From positions 1 through 10,543 of the forward strand of contig JAEZIB010000035.1 of assembly GCA_023416275.1 (NCBI GenBank): a stretch of 10,543 nt of DNA, written 5' to 3'. The stretch is from Bacillota bacterium (GTDB taxonomy: Bacteria > Bacillota > Clostridia > Acetivibrionales > DSM-1351). Under the pieces are notes generated by a model that ran no database searches, was not told the origin of the DNA, and saw only the letters and a program-made list of their open reading frames with translations. This document shows positions 1-5,858 of the stretch, piece after piece. Numbering within the stretch: the first letter of the stretch is position 1; every line of letters begins with the position of its first letter. The position numbers and the translations under genes were made by a program.

Positions 1-35
1 GACTAAAGAGTGCTTTCCACAAACATTAAACTTTT

Positions 36-119
36 TTAGAAGCAGATACCATTTTCGCCACAGTATAAAACTATGTTTTTGCTTTCTACTACGAAATTCT
101 TTTTATTAAGCTTTTTCAT
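36..119 (-). CDS. Candidate Cys-containing RiPP precursor peptide, 27 aa
   Basis: A 27-codon reading frame starts with ATG at 117-119 and stops with TAA at 36-38. It is preceded by an excellent ribosome binding site (AAAAGGAGGTGA, about 5 nt from the ATG), which is the main reason to call so short a gene. The product starts MKKLNKKNF, a basic leader, and ends LYCGENGICF, with cysteines at residues 20 and 26. Short clostridial peptides with an MKKL..K-type leader and a Tyr/Cys-containing tail are typical substrates of radical-SAM/SPASM maturases that form crosslinks at Cys. The neighbouring genes on the same strand are such a maturase and a carrier-like protein. The tail carries fewer Cys than most Cys-rich members known to me. 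I infer that the core is roughly residues 18-27; no cleavage site is obvious. The gene likely has its own promoter. It could instead be a small regulatory or leader peptide. Confidence 0.66.
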   Translation of the reverse strand: MKKLNKKNFVVESKNIVLYCGENGICF

Positions 120-162
120 GCTTTCACCTCCTTTTCATCTCAACTTTCAGGATATGTACTAA

Positions 163-201
163 TTGTTAATACCGCCCCCGGTTACACCCTAATATTAACA
201 A
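163..201 (-). promoter_or_regulatory. Perfect 9-bp inverted repeat in leader of the small peptide gene
   Basis: TTGTTAATA at 163-171 is the exact reverse complement of TATTAACAA at 193-201, separated by 21 nt that include a C-rich run (CCGCCCCCGG on the plus strand), striking in such AT-rich DNA. On the minus strand the right arm lies directly after a TATAAT box at 203-208, so it overlaps the expected transcription start, and the left arm ends about 45 nt before the peptide ATG. It could be an operator for a dimeric repressor or a stem-loop at the 5' end of the peptide mRNA that stabilises it. I see the repeat directly; its role is inferred. Confidence 0.5.
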
Positions 202-202
202 G

Positions 203-208
203 ATTATA
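203..208 (-). promoter_or_regulatory. Candidate -10 box for the 27-aa peptide gene
   Basis: The minus strand reads TATAAT at 208-203, about 85 nt upstream of the peptide start codon. No good TTGACA-like -35 element lies 16-18 nt upstream, only T-rich sequence, so the promoter would be weak or helped by an activator. A separate promoter fits the 233-nt gap between the carrier-protein gene and the peptide gene. Confidence 0.35.
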
Positions 209-352
209 CTATAGGAAGTTCTGAAAAATTCCGTTTATGGCAGTTCGGTTTTAAAACTAGTGCTTTTTAACAATACAATTTTCTAGTCATTTAAAAATGC
301 ACTTCCTTGATTGTTGTGCCTTGCTTCTAGAAGAGAATTCTGTTACAGGGCA

Positions 353-598
353 CTAGTCTCTTTCAGCTAAAAGTTCGTTGTTTTTAATACTCGTTATTGT
401 TTTATCCAATTCACTAATTGTCATTAATAAAGAACCATTAAGATATTTTTCAGGAAAGGAAATCTCAAATTTATTTTCTAATTCTATTAAAATTGATACA
501 TATTGAATGGAGCTAATAAGTTCAGTATCTATAATATCATTTTGGTAAAAGACACCCTGGTCATCAAATATTTGCTTTATTATTTCTTTATTATTCAT
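353..598 (-). CDS. Acyl carrier-like protein (PP-binding fold), 81 aa
   Basis: The size and pattern fit an acyl or peptidyl carrier protein of the four-helix phosphopantetheine-binding fold. Residues 25-49 (TELISSIQYVSILIELENKF and onward to ISFPE) line up with the carrier consensus around the 4'-phosphopantetheine serine, LDSLDxVELxxxLEExFxIxIP. The usual DSL motif is here SSI (residues 29-31), so the modifiable Ser30 is kept but the preceding Asp is replaced by Ser. The ATG overlaps the stop of the upstream maturase gene as ATGA, and TGAGGTGA lies just upstream, so translation is probably coupled. A holo-carrier could tether an acyl or aminoacyl group used in modifying the peptide encoded downstream. 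It may alternatively be an unmodified docking protein. The fold assignment is fairly safe; the cargo is unknown. Confidence 0.82.
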   Translation of the reverse strand: MNNKEIIKQIFDDQGVFYQNDIIDTELISSIQYVSILIELENKFEISFPEKYLNGSLLMTISELDKTITSIKNNELLAERD

Positions 599-1908
599 AA
601 ATTCACCTCACTTATAGTCCCAATTCTACTCTCTGCTGCCAACATTAATGAGTGCCTGAAAAATTCTCTTATTTTGTAACAGCCATTTGGATTAATAATA
701 TTTCTTATTGAACATGATTTACCATGACATAATGGCTCAAAATAGCATTTTCTGCACTTATCTTTTGGAACTTTTTGTGTATAAAACGCTTCTCTTTCTC
801 TATCGAGTATCAAATCTCCATTTGAACCGATTCTTCCTATTGTAGCAACCTCAGGCTTGTCCCAATGGGTACATTTTAGTAAGGTTGAATCATAATCAAT
901 AACATAATAATTTTGTTTTGATGCTTCACACACCAAAGCGCCTTTTTTAGCAGTATATATTACATCATTATAAAGACTTAATCCGGCATTATGTAATTTA
1001 TCCATGGCTTTAAATACCTTGTCCATAGTGACAAGTTCATCCATGTGCTCATTTATCCTATCGCCGCCAAAATCTTCAACCCAACGCCAATAAATATTGA
1101 ATCTGCTATCATTAGAAAAATTCTTTGCAAGAATCTCAACAAACTCATCGATATTTTCGTAGATTGACTTTGTTATGTTTGTTCTTAAGGTTATATGAAA
1201 TGTGTTGGATTTAACATTTTCTTTAATACTTATCAAATTGTCTATTATTGTTTGAAATGAAGGTTCGCCTGAAGCTAAGGGTCTATGTGTATCATGAATT
1301 GAAGGAGGACCGTCCAAAGTGATATGATAATAAATTACATGCCGTTTCAACAACTCCTTAAACACATCCAATGATAATGTGTAACCGTTTGTTGTCATGT
1401 ATGCGGTAAAATTCCTTGACAACTTTTTACATATGCCCATGCTATCGTCAAGTATCTTAATAACTTTATCGTATTCAATCAATGGTTCACCGCCGAAAAA
1501 GCTTAAAATAAATGAACTATAGTTTTTTAAGTTTTTCCGCAATGATTTCGCTATCAAATCTATTGTTTCATCACTCATAGTTTGTTTTACATGCGGCTGA
1601 CAGCAATAAAAACAATTGAAGTTACAGTTCCTTGTGGGAATAATTGTATACCATAGAGATGTATCAGCTATTGTTTCTCTATAATAAAGTTCATCACATA
1701 ATAAGTCTTCATTGCAATTGCTGTCTACAATAAAATGCCCGTTTATTAACTCTGCCGGTATTTCTGTATCTACAGCATCTGAAAAGATATTTTCATATTT
1801 TATCGGATCAGAATTAATCTTAATATATTCTTTAGAAAAAGTATTAAATAACACTACGTATTCCTTTTCTTTCAGTAGTTCAATATTAAATCTGGACTTT
1901 TTATACAT
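595..1908 (-). CDS. Radical SAM/SPASM peptide maturase, 437 aa
   Basis: This is a radical S-adenosylmethionine enzyme of the peptide-modifying class. The CxxxCxxC motif that binds the SAM-cleaving 4Fe-4S cluster is CNFNCFYC at residues 95-102. GGEP is at 139-142 and the TLDG strand motif at 197-200. The C-terminal SPASM domain supplies auxiliary cluster ligands: Cys327, Cys346, then CxxCx5Cx4C at 385-399 and Cys410. Residues 1-90 hold no cluster motif and resemble the N-terminal region with which such maturases bind precursor peptides. Length is normal for Cys-rich-peptide maturases of Clostridia. The start is supported by AGAGGGTGA 6-7 nt upstream. A promoter lies in front, and the gene overlaps the carrier-protein gene by 4 bp. 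I infer that it crosslinks, probably as thioether, the short peptide encoded at 119-36. An epimerase or C-C crosslinking role cannot be excluded. Confidence 0.93.
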   Translation of the reverse strand: MYKKSRFNIELLKEKEYVVLFNTFSKEYIKINSDPIKYENIFSDAVDTEIPAELINGHFIVDSNCNEDLLCDELYYRETIADTSLWYTIIPTRNCNFNCFYCCQPHVKQTMSDETIDLIAKSLRKNLKNYSSFILSFFGGEPLIEYDKVIKILDDSMGICKKLSRNFTAYMTTNGYTLSLDVFKELLKRHVIYYHITLDGPPSIHDTHRPLASGEPSFQTIIDNLISIKENVKSNTFHITLRTNITKSIYENIDEFVEILAKNFSNDSRFNIYWRWVEDFGGDRINEHMDELVTMDKVFKAMDKLHNAGLSLYNDVIYTAKKGALVCEASKQNYYVIDYDSTLLKCTHWDKPEVATIGRIGSNGDLILDREREAFYTQKVPKDKCRKCYFEPLCHGKSCSIRNIINPNGCYKIREFFRHSLMLAAESRIGTISEVNL

Positions 1909-2029
1909 AAGATTTCACCCTCTTTCGAAATAACTTAGCTATTTCCCAGTTAAGCAGAGAAAAACGTCCTACTTTTAACGATAAATTGTATTAATTTGTT
2001 ATTTAATGATTATTTTTCCATTTTTTATA

Positions 2030-2058
2030 AATATAACACCATTATTACTAATAGTCAA
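2030..2058 (-). promoter_or_regulatory. Near-consensus promoter for the maturase operon
   Basis: On the minus strand TTGACT (2058-2053) and TATATT (2035-2030) are separated by exactly 17 nt, the spacing of a housekeeping sigma-A promoter. Transcription would begin near 2023 and leave a leader of about 115 nt before the maturase ATG at 1908. This makes the maturase the first gene of a transcript distinct from the 534-residue gene upstream. Confidence 0.65.
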
Positions 2059-2096
2059 TATTAAAGTAGATATTTCGATGTTTAATTATGTAAATA

Positions 2097-3701
2097 TTAA
2101 TACAAACTTTCTATTATTTTAGGGTAGTAATTTTCTTCTAATTTCTTAAGTGCTTCTAAAATCTCTCTCACACGGATTTTGTCTTTGTCACTTGGCTTCA
2201 TCCTATATTTTAAGCATATATTTAAGAACATAATAGCTTTCTCAACTAATGCATCTGTATCCATTATAACCTTATCCATATATTCAATTTTTATATGTTT
2301 CTTTTCTTGTAAGAACAGGATTCTGTCTTTCATTATTTTCTTATGTTCATAAATAATAAATGGAATTCTACTATCTTTTAGTAAATAAGCAAACATAATT
2401 TCATTTTTTAAGAATAACTCATATATTTTCATACCATACATATTTAATAACTCAGGTAAATTTTCATAAGAAGTCTTATTATAAATATTCAATTTATAAT
2501 TATTCAATGTTGAACTCTCATATCTTTCACCTTTCGGCAAAATAAACTCAATTCTCAAGTTAGTATTTATACCCTTCCAATATTCATATAACAGGCTTTT
2601 GATAGTTTCAATATTTAATTTATAGTAATTATCCAGAGGTGCAAATGAATAAACACTTATCTTATTAATATTGTTATCTATAGACTTTAAAAAATCAGCA
2701 TACTCCAGTCTTTTATTTTTTATGTATCCACCTTTGTCATATCCTAAGATATATACACCTATTTCATCGTATCCATAAATTAGATTCGTATGATAGTATA
2801 CATAATTTTTATATGCTTCTTTTCCTTCTATATAGTATTCATTTAAATAAAATTCAACATATTTCCCTTTATTAATGCTACTTTTAGTAAATTGTATTAT
2901 ATCTGCATTACTTTCATTTAGAATAGATTTGTCCATAATATAAAAATCCAGTAAACTGTGTACAGTATAAAAATTTCCATCTTTTTCCGGCGTAACAAAA
3001 TAATCAACAAAATATTCTGAATCAAACACATTTCTGCCATATAATTGAATGTAATTTGTAAATAGCCAATTATAAAATTGATTTTCACCTAAAAACAGAT
3101 ATACCCCCATATAAAGTTTCTGCGTACTATCATAATCCTGTAAATCATTTTTTGTAATTAATATCCATTCTTCTGCATTAAAAGAAATCCAATATTTAAT
3201 ATTAGTATTTTTTCTTTCTAGCTTCATATAATAACCGGATTCTGTACATGATACAGATTTACATATTTCAAAATTCTGATTACTTTCGGAAAATACATCC
3301 CCTTTGTTATAGACTCCTATATGATGATAACATTCAGTATTTTTATAATCAGAGCTATATGCCTCACTATTACTTAAAAATATACTTACGTACCCATATG
3401 GCTGTGTATATTGAATATAATTTATTTTTACAATTAGTTCATCTTCATTATCTGCTTCTCTATATATTCTGGCTTGAACATTATCTGCATATTTATTACC
3501 GCTGATGATATAATCATTCTCATTATTATCAACGCTGATATTATTGGTACAATATTTCCATTTGCTTTTATCAGCTTCTTTTATTGAGATTTCTGCTTTT
3601 TTTTCACCGCAATAACGACTTGACCCTAAAATACTTAATGGATAAGAGTGATATGTAAAAGCCTTAATGTATGGATTTGTTTCTATTGGAAGCATTATCA
3701 T
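2097..3701 (-). CDS. Putative BtrH-like papain-fold protein with inserted beta-sandwich domain, 534 aa
   Basis: No curated family name can be given with certainty. Residues 9-26 (NPYIKAFTYHSYPLSILG) and the block from about 209 (FYNWLFTNYIQLYG) through YYHTNLIYGYD (302-312) and the following VYILGYD resemble proteins of peptide and aminoglycoside clusters related to the BtrH/C39-like fold. In BtrH that fold moves an acyl group from a carrier protein. Between them, residues about 35-210 are beta-rich with DUF1349-like features (YYMKLERK, then WISFNAEEW at 171-179, then LYMGVYLFL), suggesting a concanavalin-like sandwich. The C-terminal 180 residues are helical and end in charged heptad-like sequence. 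No Cys sits where a papain-type nucleophile is expected, so peptidase activity is doubtful. GGGGAGG lies 10 nt before the chosen ATG; a second ATG is two codons further in. The nearby carrier protein fits an acyl-transfer role, but this is inference. The protein is rich in Tyr and Asn and has no signal peptide. Confidence 0.6.
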   Translation of the reverse strand: MIMLPIETNPYIKAFTYHSYPLSILGSSRYCGEKKAEISIKEADKSKWKYCTNNISVDNNENDYIISGNKYADNVQARIYREADNEDELIVKINYIQYTQPYGYVSIFLSNSEAYSSDYKNTECYHHIGVYNKGDVFSESNQNFEICKSVSCTESGYYMKLERKNTNIKYWISFNAEEWILITKNDLQDYDSTQKLYMGVYLFLGENQFYNWLFTNYIQLYGRNVFDSEYFVDYFVTPEKDGNFYTVHSLLDFYIMDKSILNESNADIIQFTKSSINKGKYVEFYLNEYYIEGKEAYKNYVYYHTNLIYGYDEIGVYILGYDKGGYIKNKRLEYADFLKSIDNNINKISVYSFAPLDNYYKLNIETIKSLLYEYWKGINTNLRIEFILPKGERYESSTLNNYKLNIYNKTSYENLPELLNMYGMKIYELFLKNEIMFAYLLKDSRIPFIIYEHKKIMKDRILFLQEKKHIKIEYMDKVIMDTDALVEKAIMFLNICLKYRMKPSDKDKIRVREILEALKKLEENYYPKIIESLY

Positions 3702-3725
3702 AATATTACATCCTCCCCTAAAATA

Positions 3726-3754
3726 CTTATATAATTACATATTATATTTTTCAA
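3726..3754 (-). promoter_or_regulatory. Candidate promoter for the 534-residue gene
   Basis: TTGAAA (3754-3749) and TATAAG (3731-3726) on the minus strand are 17 nt apart. Initiation would fall around 3719, giving a very short leader that begins at the GGGGAGG ribosome binding site. The surrounding DNA is so AT-rich that chance matches are likely. Confidence 0.4.
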
Positions 3755-3893
3755 GTAAAAGATAACGCATGATGGCTTTTTGCCTATTTTCGATGAAGGA
3801 GTATATACACGGATGCATACCTTTTCCATCAAACTTTCAATACAACAAACTTCTACCAACATGCCTGATATCCACTTTAAGTGTATAAAATTT

Positions 3894-4508
3894 TTATTTT
3901 TTTGCAATTATCCATGTGACAACAGGAATCTTATCGTTGTTTTTCATGGCAAATATATGCAAGGGATGCCATGATACCTTTGGTATACTAACAAAGCGAA
4001 GCCCCATCCAACTCAAAATCCACACATATACATTTCCCCAACCGCCGGCTTCAATAATTTCCGAGAACTTTTTGCACAAAATGTTAAGAGCACTAGGAGT
4101 AAACCTCCAAAAATCGGCATCCATATGAATCGGGTTAATGAAACAGGTTGCTAGAACTAATGTTCCTCCTGGCTTCAAAACTCGAAAACATTCATCTACA
4201 GCTATTTGTGGGCTTCCTTCTACGTGTTCAAGTACTTGATCACAAATAACATAATCAAAATCATCCTCGGGAAAGGCGTCTAAATTCAATAAATCGTGCT
4301 CTGGATAGTTTGCTTCGATAATCTGTAGTGAGTCCATATTTAAATACTTACATAGCGGAATAGAGTGACTAATAGACAAGACTTTTCCTTCACTTTTTAT
4401 AACTATGGAGTCCTTAATTTTTTTATACATATAAAATCTTGTTATATGTGGCCCCTTTGTGATAGGCTTCTTCGAACTCTTATACAAGGTTTTTATTCCT
4501 TTTAGCAT
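3894..4508 (-). CDS. Class I SAM-dependent methyltransferase, 204 aa
   Basis: The protein has the Methyltransf_11 layout. Motif I is at 42-49 (GKVLSISHS), the acidic and post-I region leads to DFDYVICDQVLEHV (83-96), and a helix is followed by RVLKPGGTLVLAT (109-121). FWRFTPSAL (133-141) is common in methyltransferases found beside surface-glycan and secondary-metabolite genes. Motif I is degenerate: the usual DxGxG glycine loop reads SISHS, so SAM binding may be altered. AAAAGGAG about 8 nt before the ATG supports this start. About 190 nt separate it from the next gene on the same strand. The substrate is unknown; it may modify a small metabolite, a glycan or possibly the nearby peptide, but nothing in the sequence decides. 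Confidence 0.85.
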   Translation of the reverse strand: MLKGIKTLYKSSKKPITKGPHITRFYMYKKIKDSIVIKSEGKVLSISHSIPLCKYLNMDSLQIIEANYPEHDLLNLDAFPEDDFDYVICDQVLEHVEGSPQIAVDECFRVLKPGGTLVLATCFINPIHMDADFWRFTPSALNILCKKFSEIIEAGGWGNVYVWILSWMGLRFVSIPKVSWHPLHIFAMKNNDKIPVVTWIIAKK

Positions 4509-4609
4509 ATGCCTGCTCCTTTTAAATCAAAATATTTTATTTTAATTTCATATAACTCATAACATGCAGAGTATCGTTACAAAAATAATAAAGAAAAACA
4601 TATTACCAT

Positions 4610-4618
4610 TTTATACCA
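4610..4618 (-). promoter_or_regulatory. Candidate extended -10 promoter for the methyltransferase
   Basis: The minus strand reads TGGTATAAA at 4618-4610, an extended -10 (TGnTATAAA). No clear -35 element is present. It would give a leader of about 95 nt before the methyltransferase ATG at 4508. Confidence 0.3.
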
Positions 4619-4770
4619 TATTACTGTAAAATTCTATAGTATTTGTATATATTTTTAAAAAGTGTGAGTGAGTCCTTCTGCTAAAAATGAAAACTGATTC
4701 GTGATAATATCTCTTATTTTCTTAGTATTGCTACACTATTGATTTTGTTCAAAATTATTACAAATCATTA

Positions 4771-4930
4771 CAGTATTGGCAAAGTAGGGGCTCTCCGGTT
4801 CCAAAACACCCTCAATACATACCGATTCCTTTACACCGAGGGATTCTTGGTAATTACCCGTGCCAGACTTACACTAGCAATTGTGCTCCAGCTTCGCTGG
4901 ATACCAGCCCCTTTCACCAGGCTGGTTTTT
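4771..4930 (-). ncRNA. Putative structured RNA fragment (group II intron or similar mobile RNA remnant)
   Basis: This stretch is much richer in G and C than its flanks, and on the minus strand it folds into nested helices. ACCAGCC/GGCTGGT makes a 7-bp hairpin (4926-4904), followed at once by CCAGC-GAA-GCTGG (4900-4888). After a conserved-looking single-stranded part, GTATTG (4819-4814) can close a long-range stem with CAATAC (4778-4773), with GGG and CCC extending it. No protein signal is credible in either direction. The pattern resembles the domain-I part of bacterial group II introns or other mobile-element RNAs, and it lies beside a decayed phage gene. I cannot see intron ends (GUGYG or domain V) or a reverse transcriptase, so it is either a fragment or another RNA class. 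Confidence 0.4.
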
Positions 4931-5018
4931 ATCCCTATAAAACTGTTTATAAAGTCTCTTGCTTCCTGAAGATCACCGTTTCATTCATATACAGATAGCG
5001 TCATGATTTGTCTTTATT

Positions 5019-5542
5019 GTAAAACATCTTGTATCTAAACCGACTAACAGCTTTTAACAAGTACTTTCTGCTGAAGCCTACACGAAACACGGACTTAATG
5101 TTCATGCAGTTGTATTTGATGAATTACATGCACAGCCGAATAGAGACTTATTTGACGTAATGACCAAAGGTAGTGGTGATGCAAGACTTCAACCACTAGT
5201 TTTTGATTACAAAAGCATGTACAGATAGAAACTCAATATGCTATGAGCAGCACCAAAAAACATAGGACATTATTGATGGAAGAAAAAATTACACTACCGA
5301 TTATCCTGTTATATATGGAATTTCTGATAATGATAATGAAAAGAATTGGTGCACAGAGGAAACCCAGTTCTTAGTTGGATGATGGATAACATCTATGTAA
5401 AGACTGACCCATCAAACCTGACAAAGAGAAAAGCGCAGGACGTATTGACGGTGCTGTTGCTCTGATTATGGCACTGGATAGGGCAATAAGGAACGAGAAT
5501 AAGGGAAGTGTTTATGATGAGAGGGGGATTTTGGTGTTGTAA
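5019..5542 (+). pseudogene. Phage terminase large subunit pseudogene
   Basis: Four pieces in three frames match the large terminase, the ATPase/nuclease that packages phage DNA. The first (from about 5019) contains LSAEAYTKHGLN and VVFDELHAQPNRDLFDVM, ATPase-core motifs, with an in-frame TAA at 5055-5057. Near 5200 the frame shifts and continues as SICYEQHQK, then DYPVIYGISD, with a TAG at 5263-5265. Near 5362 it jumps directly to PVLSWMMDNIYVKTDP, close to the C-terminus in full-length proteins, so roughly 200 residues of the nuclease domain are missing. Another frameshift near 5410 leads into RIDGAVALIMALDRAIR and ends at TAA 5540-5542. The N-terminal region is absent. It is a dead prophage relic with no portal or capsid genes beside it. 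Confidence 0.88.
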
Positions 5543-5574
5543 GAAATTGAATTATATAGATATAATGGTATAAT
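5537..5574 (+). promoter_or_regulatory. Candidate promoter(s) for the small membrane-protein genes
   Basis: Two overlapping arrangements are visible: TTGTAA (5537-5542) with TATAAT (5561-5566) at 18 nt, and TTGAAT (5547-5552) with TATAAT (5569-5574) at 16 nt. The first would start transcripts near 5573. Either serves the plus-strand gene that begins at 5608. Confidence 0.45.
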
Positions 5575-5607
5575 TTAAATATGAGAAATTGGCAGGAGAT
5601 GATCATA

Positions 5608-5808
5608 TTGAAGGAGAGAAATCATAAATATTTATCGAAAATAATGCTTTTTATTATTATAATGGTTACAATAATAGCCTACCTGTTTAATTCAAAGAAT
5701 GAGTTGGATTTATCTCCAATGCTGAATTCAATTAGTAGTCTGCTACTAATTCTTGTTTTCGTAAATTATTGTGCTTCAATTATTTTATTCACACAGAAAA
5801 GGGAATAA
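5608..5808 (+). CDS. Small two-helix membrane protein of unknown function, 66 aa
   Basis: I do not recognise this protein. A frame is open from an ATG at 5581, but that codon lies almost at the predicted transcription start and has no ribosome binding site. AGGAG at 5595-5599 sits 8-9 nt before a TTG at 5608, so I place the start there; an ATG at 5599 overlaps the AGGAG itself. The product has a basic N-terminus (KERNHKYLSK), hydrophobic segments at about residues 12-27 and 43-62, and a short Lys/Arg tail (TQKRE), giving a hairpin with both ends probably inside. The gene precedes a larger membrane-protein gene by 50 bp on the same strand. Two-helix proteins of this size occur as accessory subunits or toxin-like peptides, but nothing here decides between them. 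Confidence 0.6.
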   Translation: MKERNHKYLSKIMLFIIIMVTIIAYLFNSKNELDLSPMLNSISSLLLILVFVNYCASIILFTQKRE

Positions 5809-5833
5809 ATTGTGTAATTAATTAACGCAATTT
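5807..5833 (+). other. Stem-loop between the two membrane-protein genes
   Basis: AAATTGTG (5807-5814) pairs with CGCAATTT (5826-5833), including one G-T pair, around an 11-nt AT loop, and overlaps the stop codon of the first gene. The trailing ATTTTAAAAT is only modestly T-rich, so it would be a weak attenuator at best. Confidence 0.3.
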
Positions 5834-5858
5834 ATTTTAAAATATGAGGTGATTGAAC

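Noticed and set aside
1..35. A possible second Cys frame (KKFNVCGKHSLV) past the peptide stop
   Set aside because: It is in a different frame, has no start or ribosome binding site in the window and is cut by the edge.
3698..3907. A 69-codon minus-strand frame between the methyltransferase and the 534-residue gene, with ATGA overlap to the latter
   Set aside because: It has no ribosome binding site, overlaps the methyltransferase end, shows no recognisable motif and has a composition expected by chance; the overlap alone is not enough.
4739..4969. A 76-codon plus-strand frame
   Set aside because: It lies across the foldable GC-rich segment, has no ribosome binding site or protein-like pattern, and is best explained as the complement of a structured RNA.
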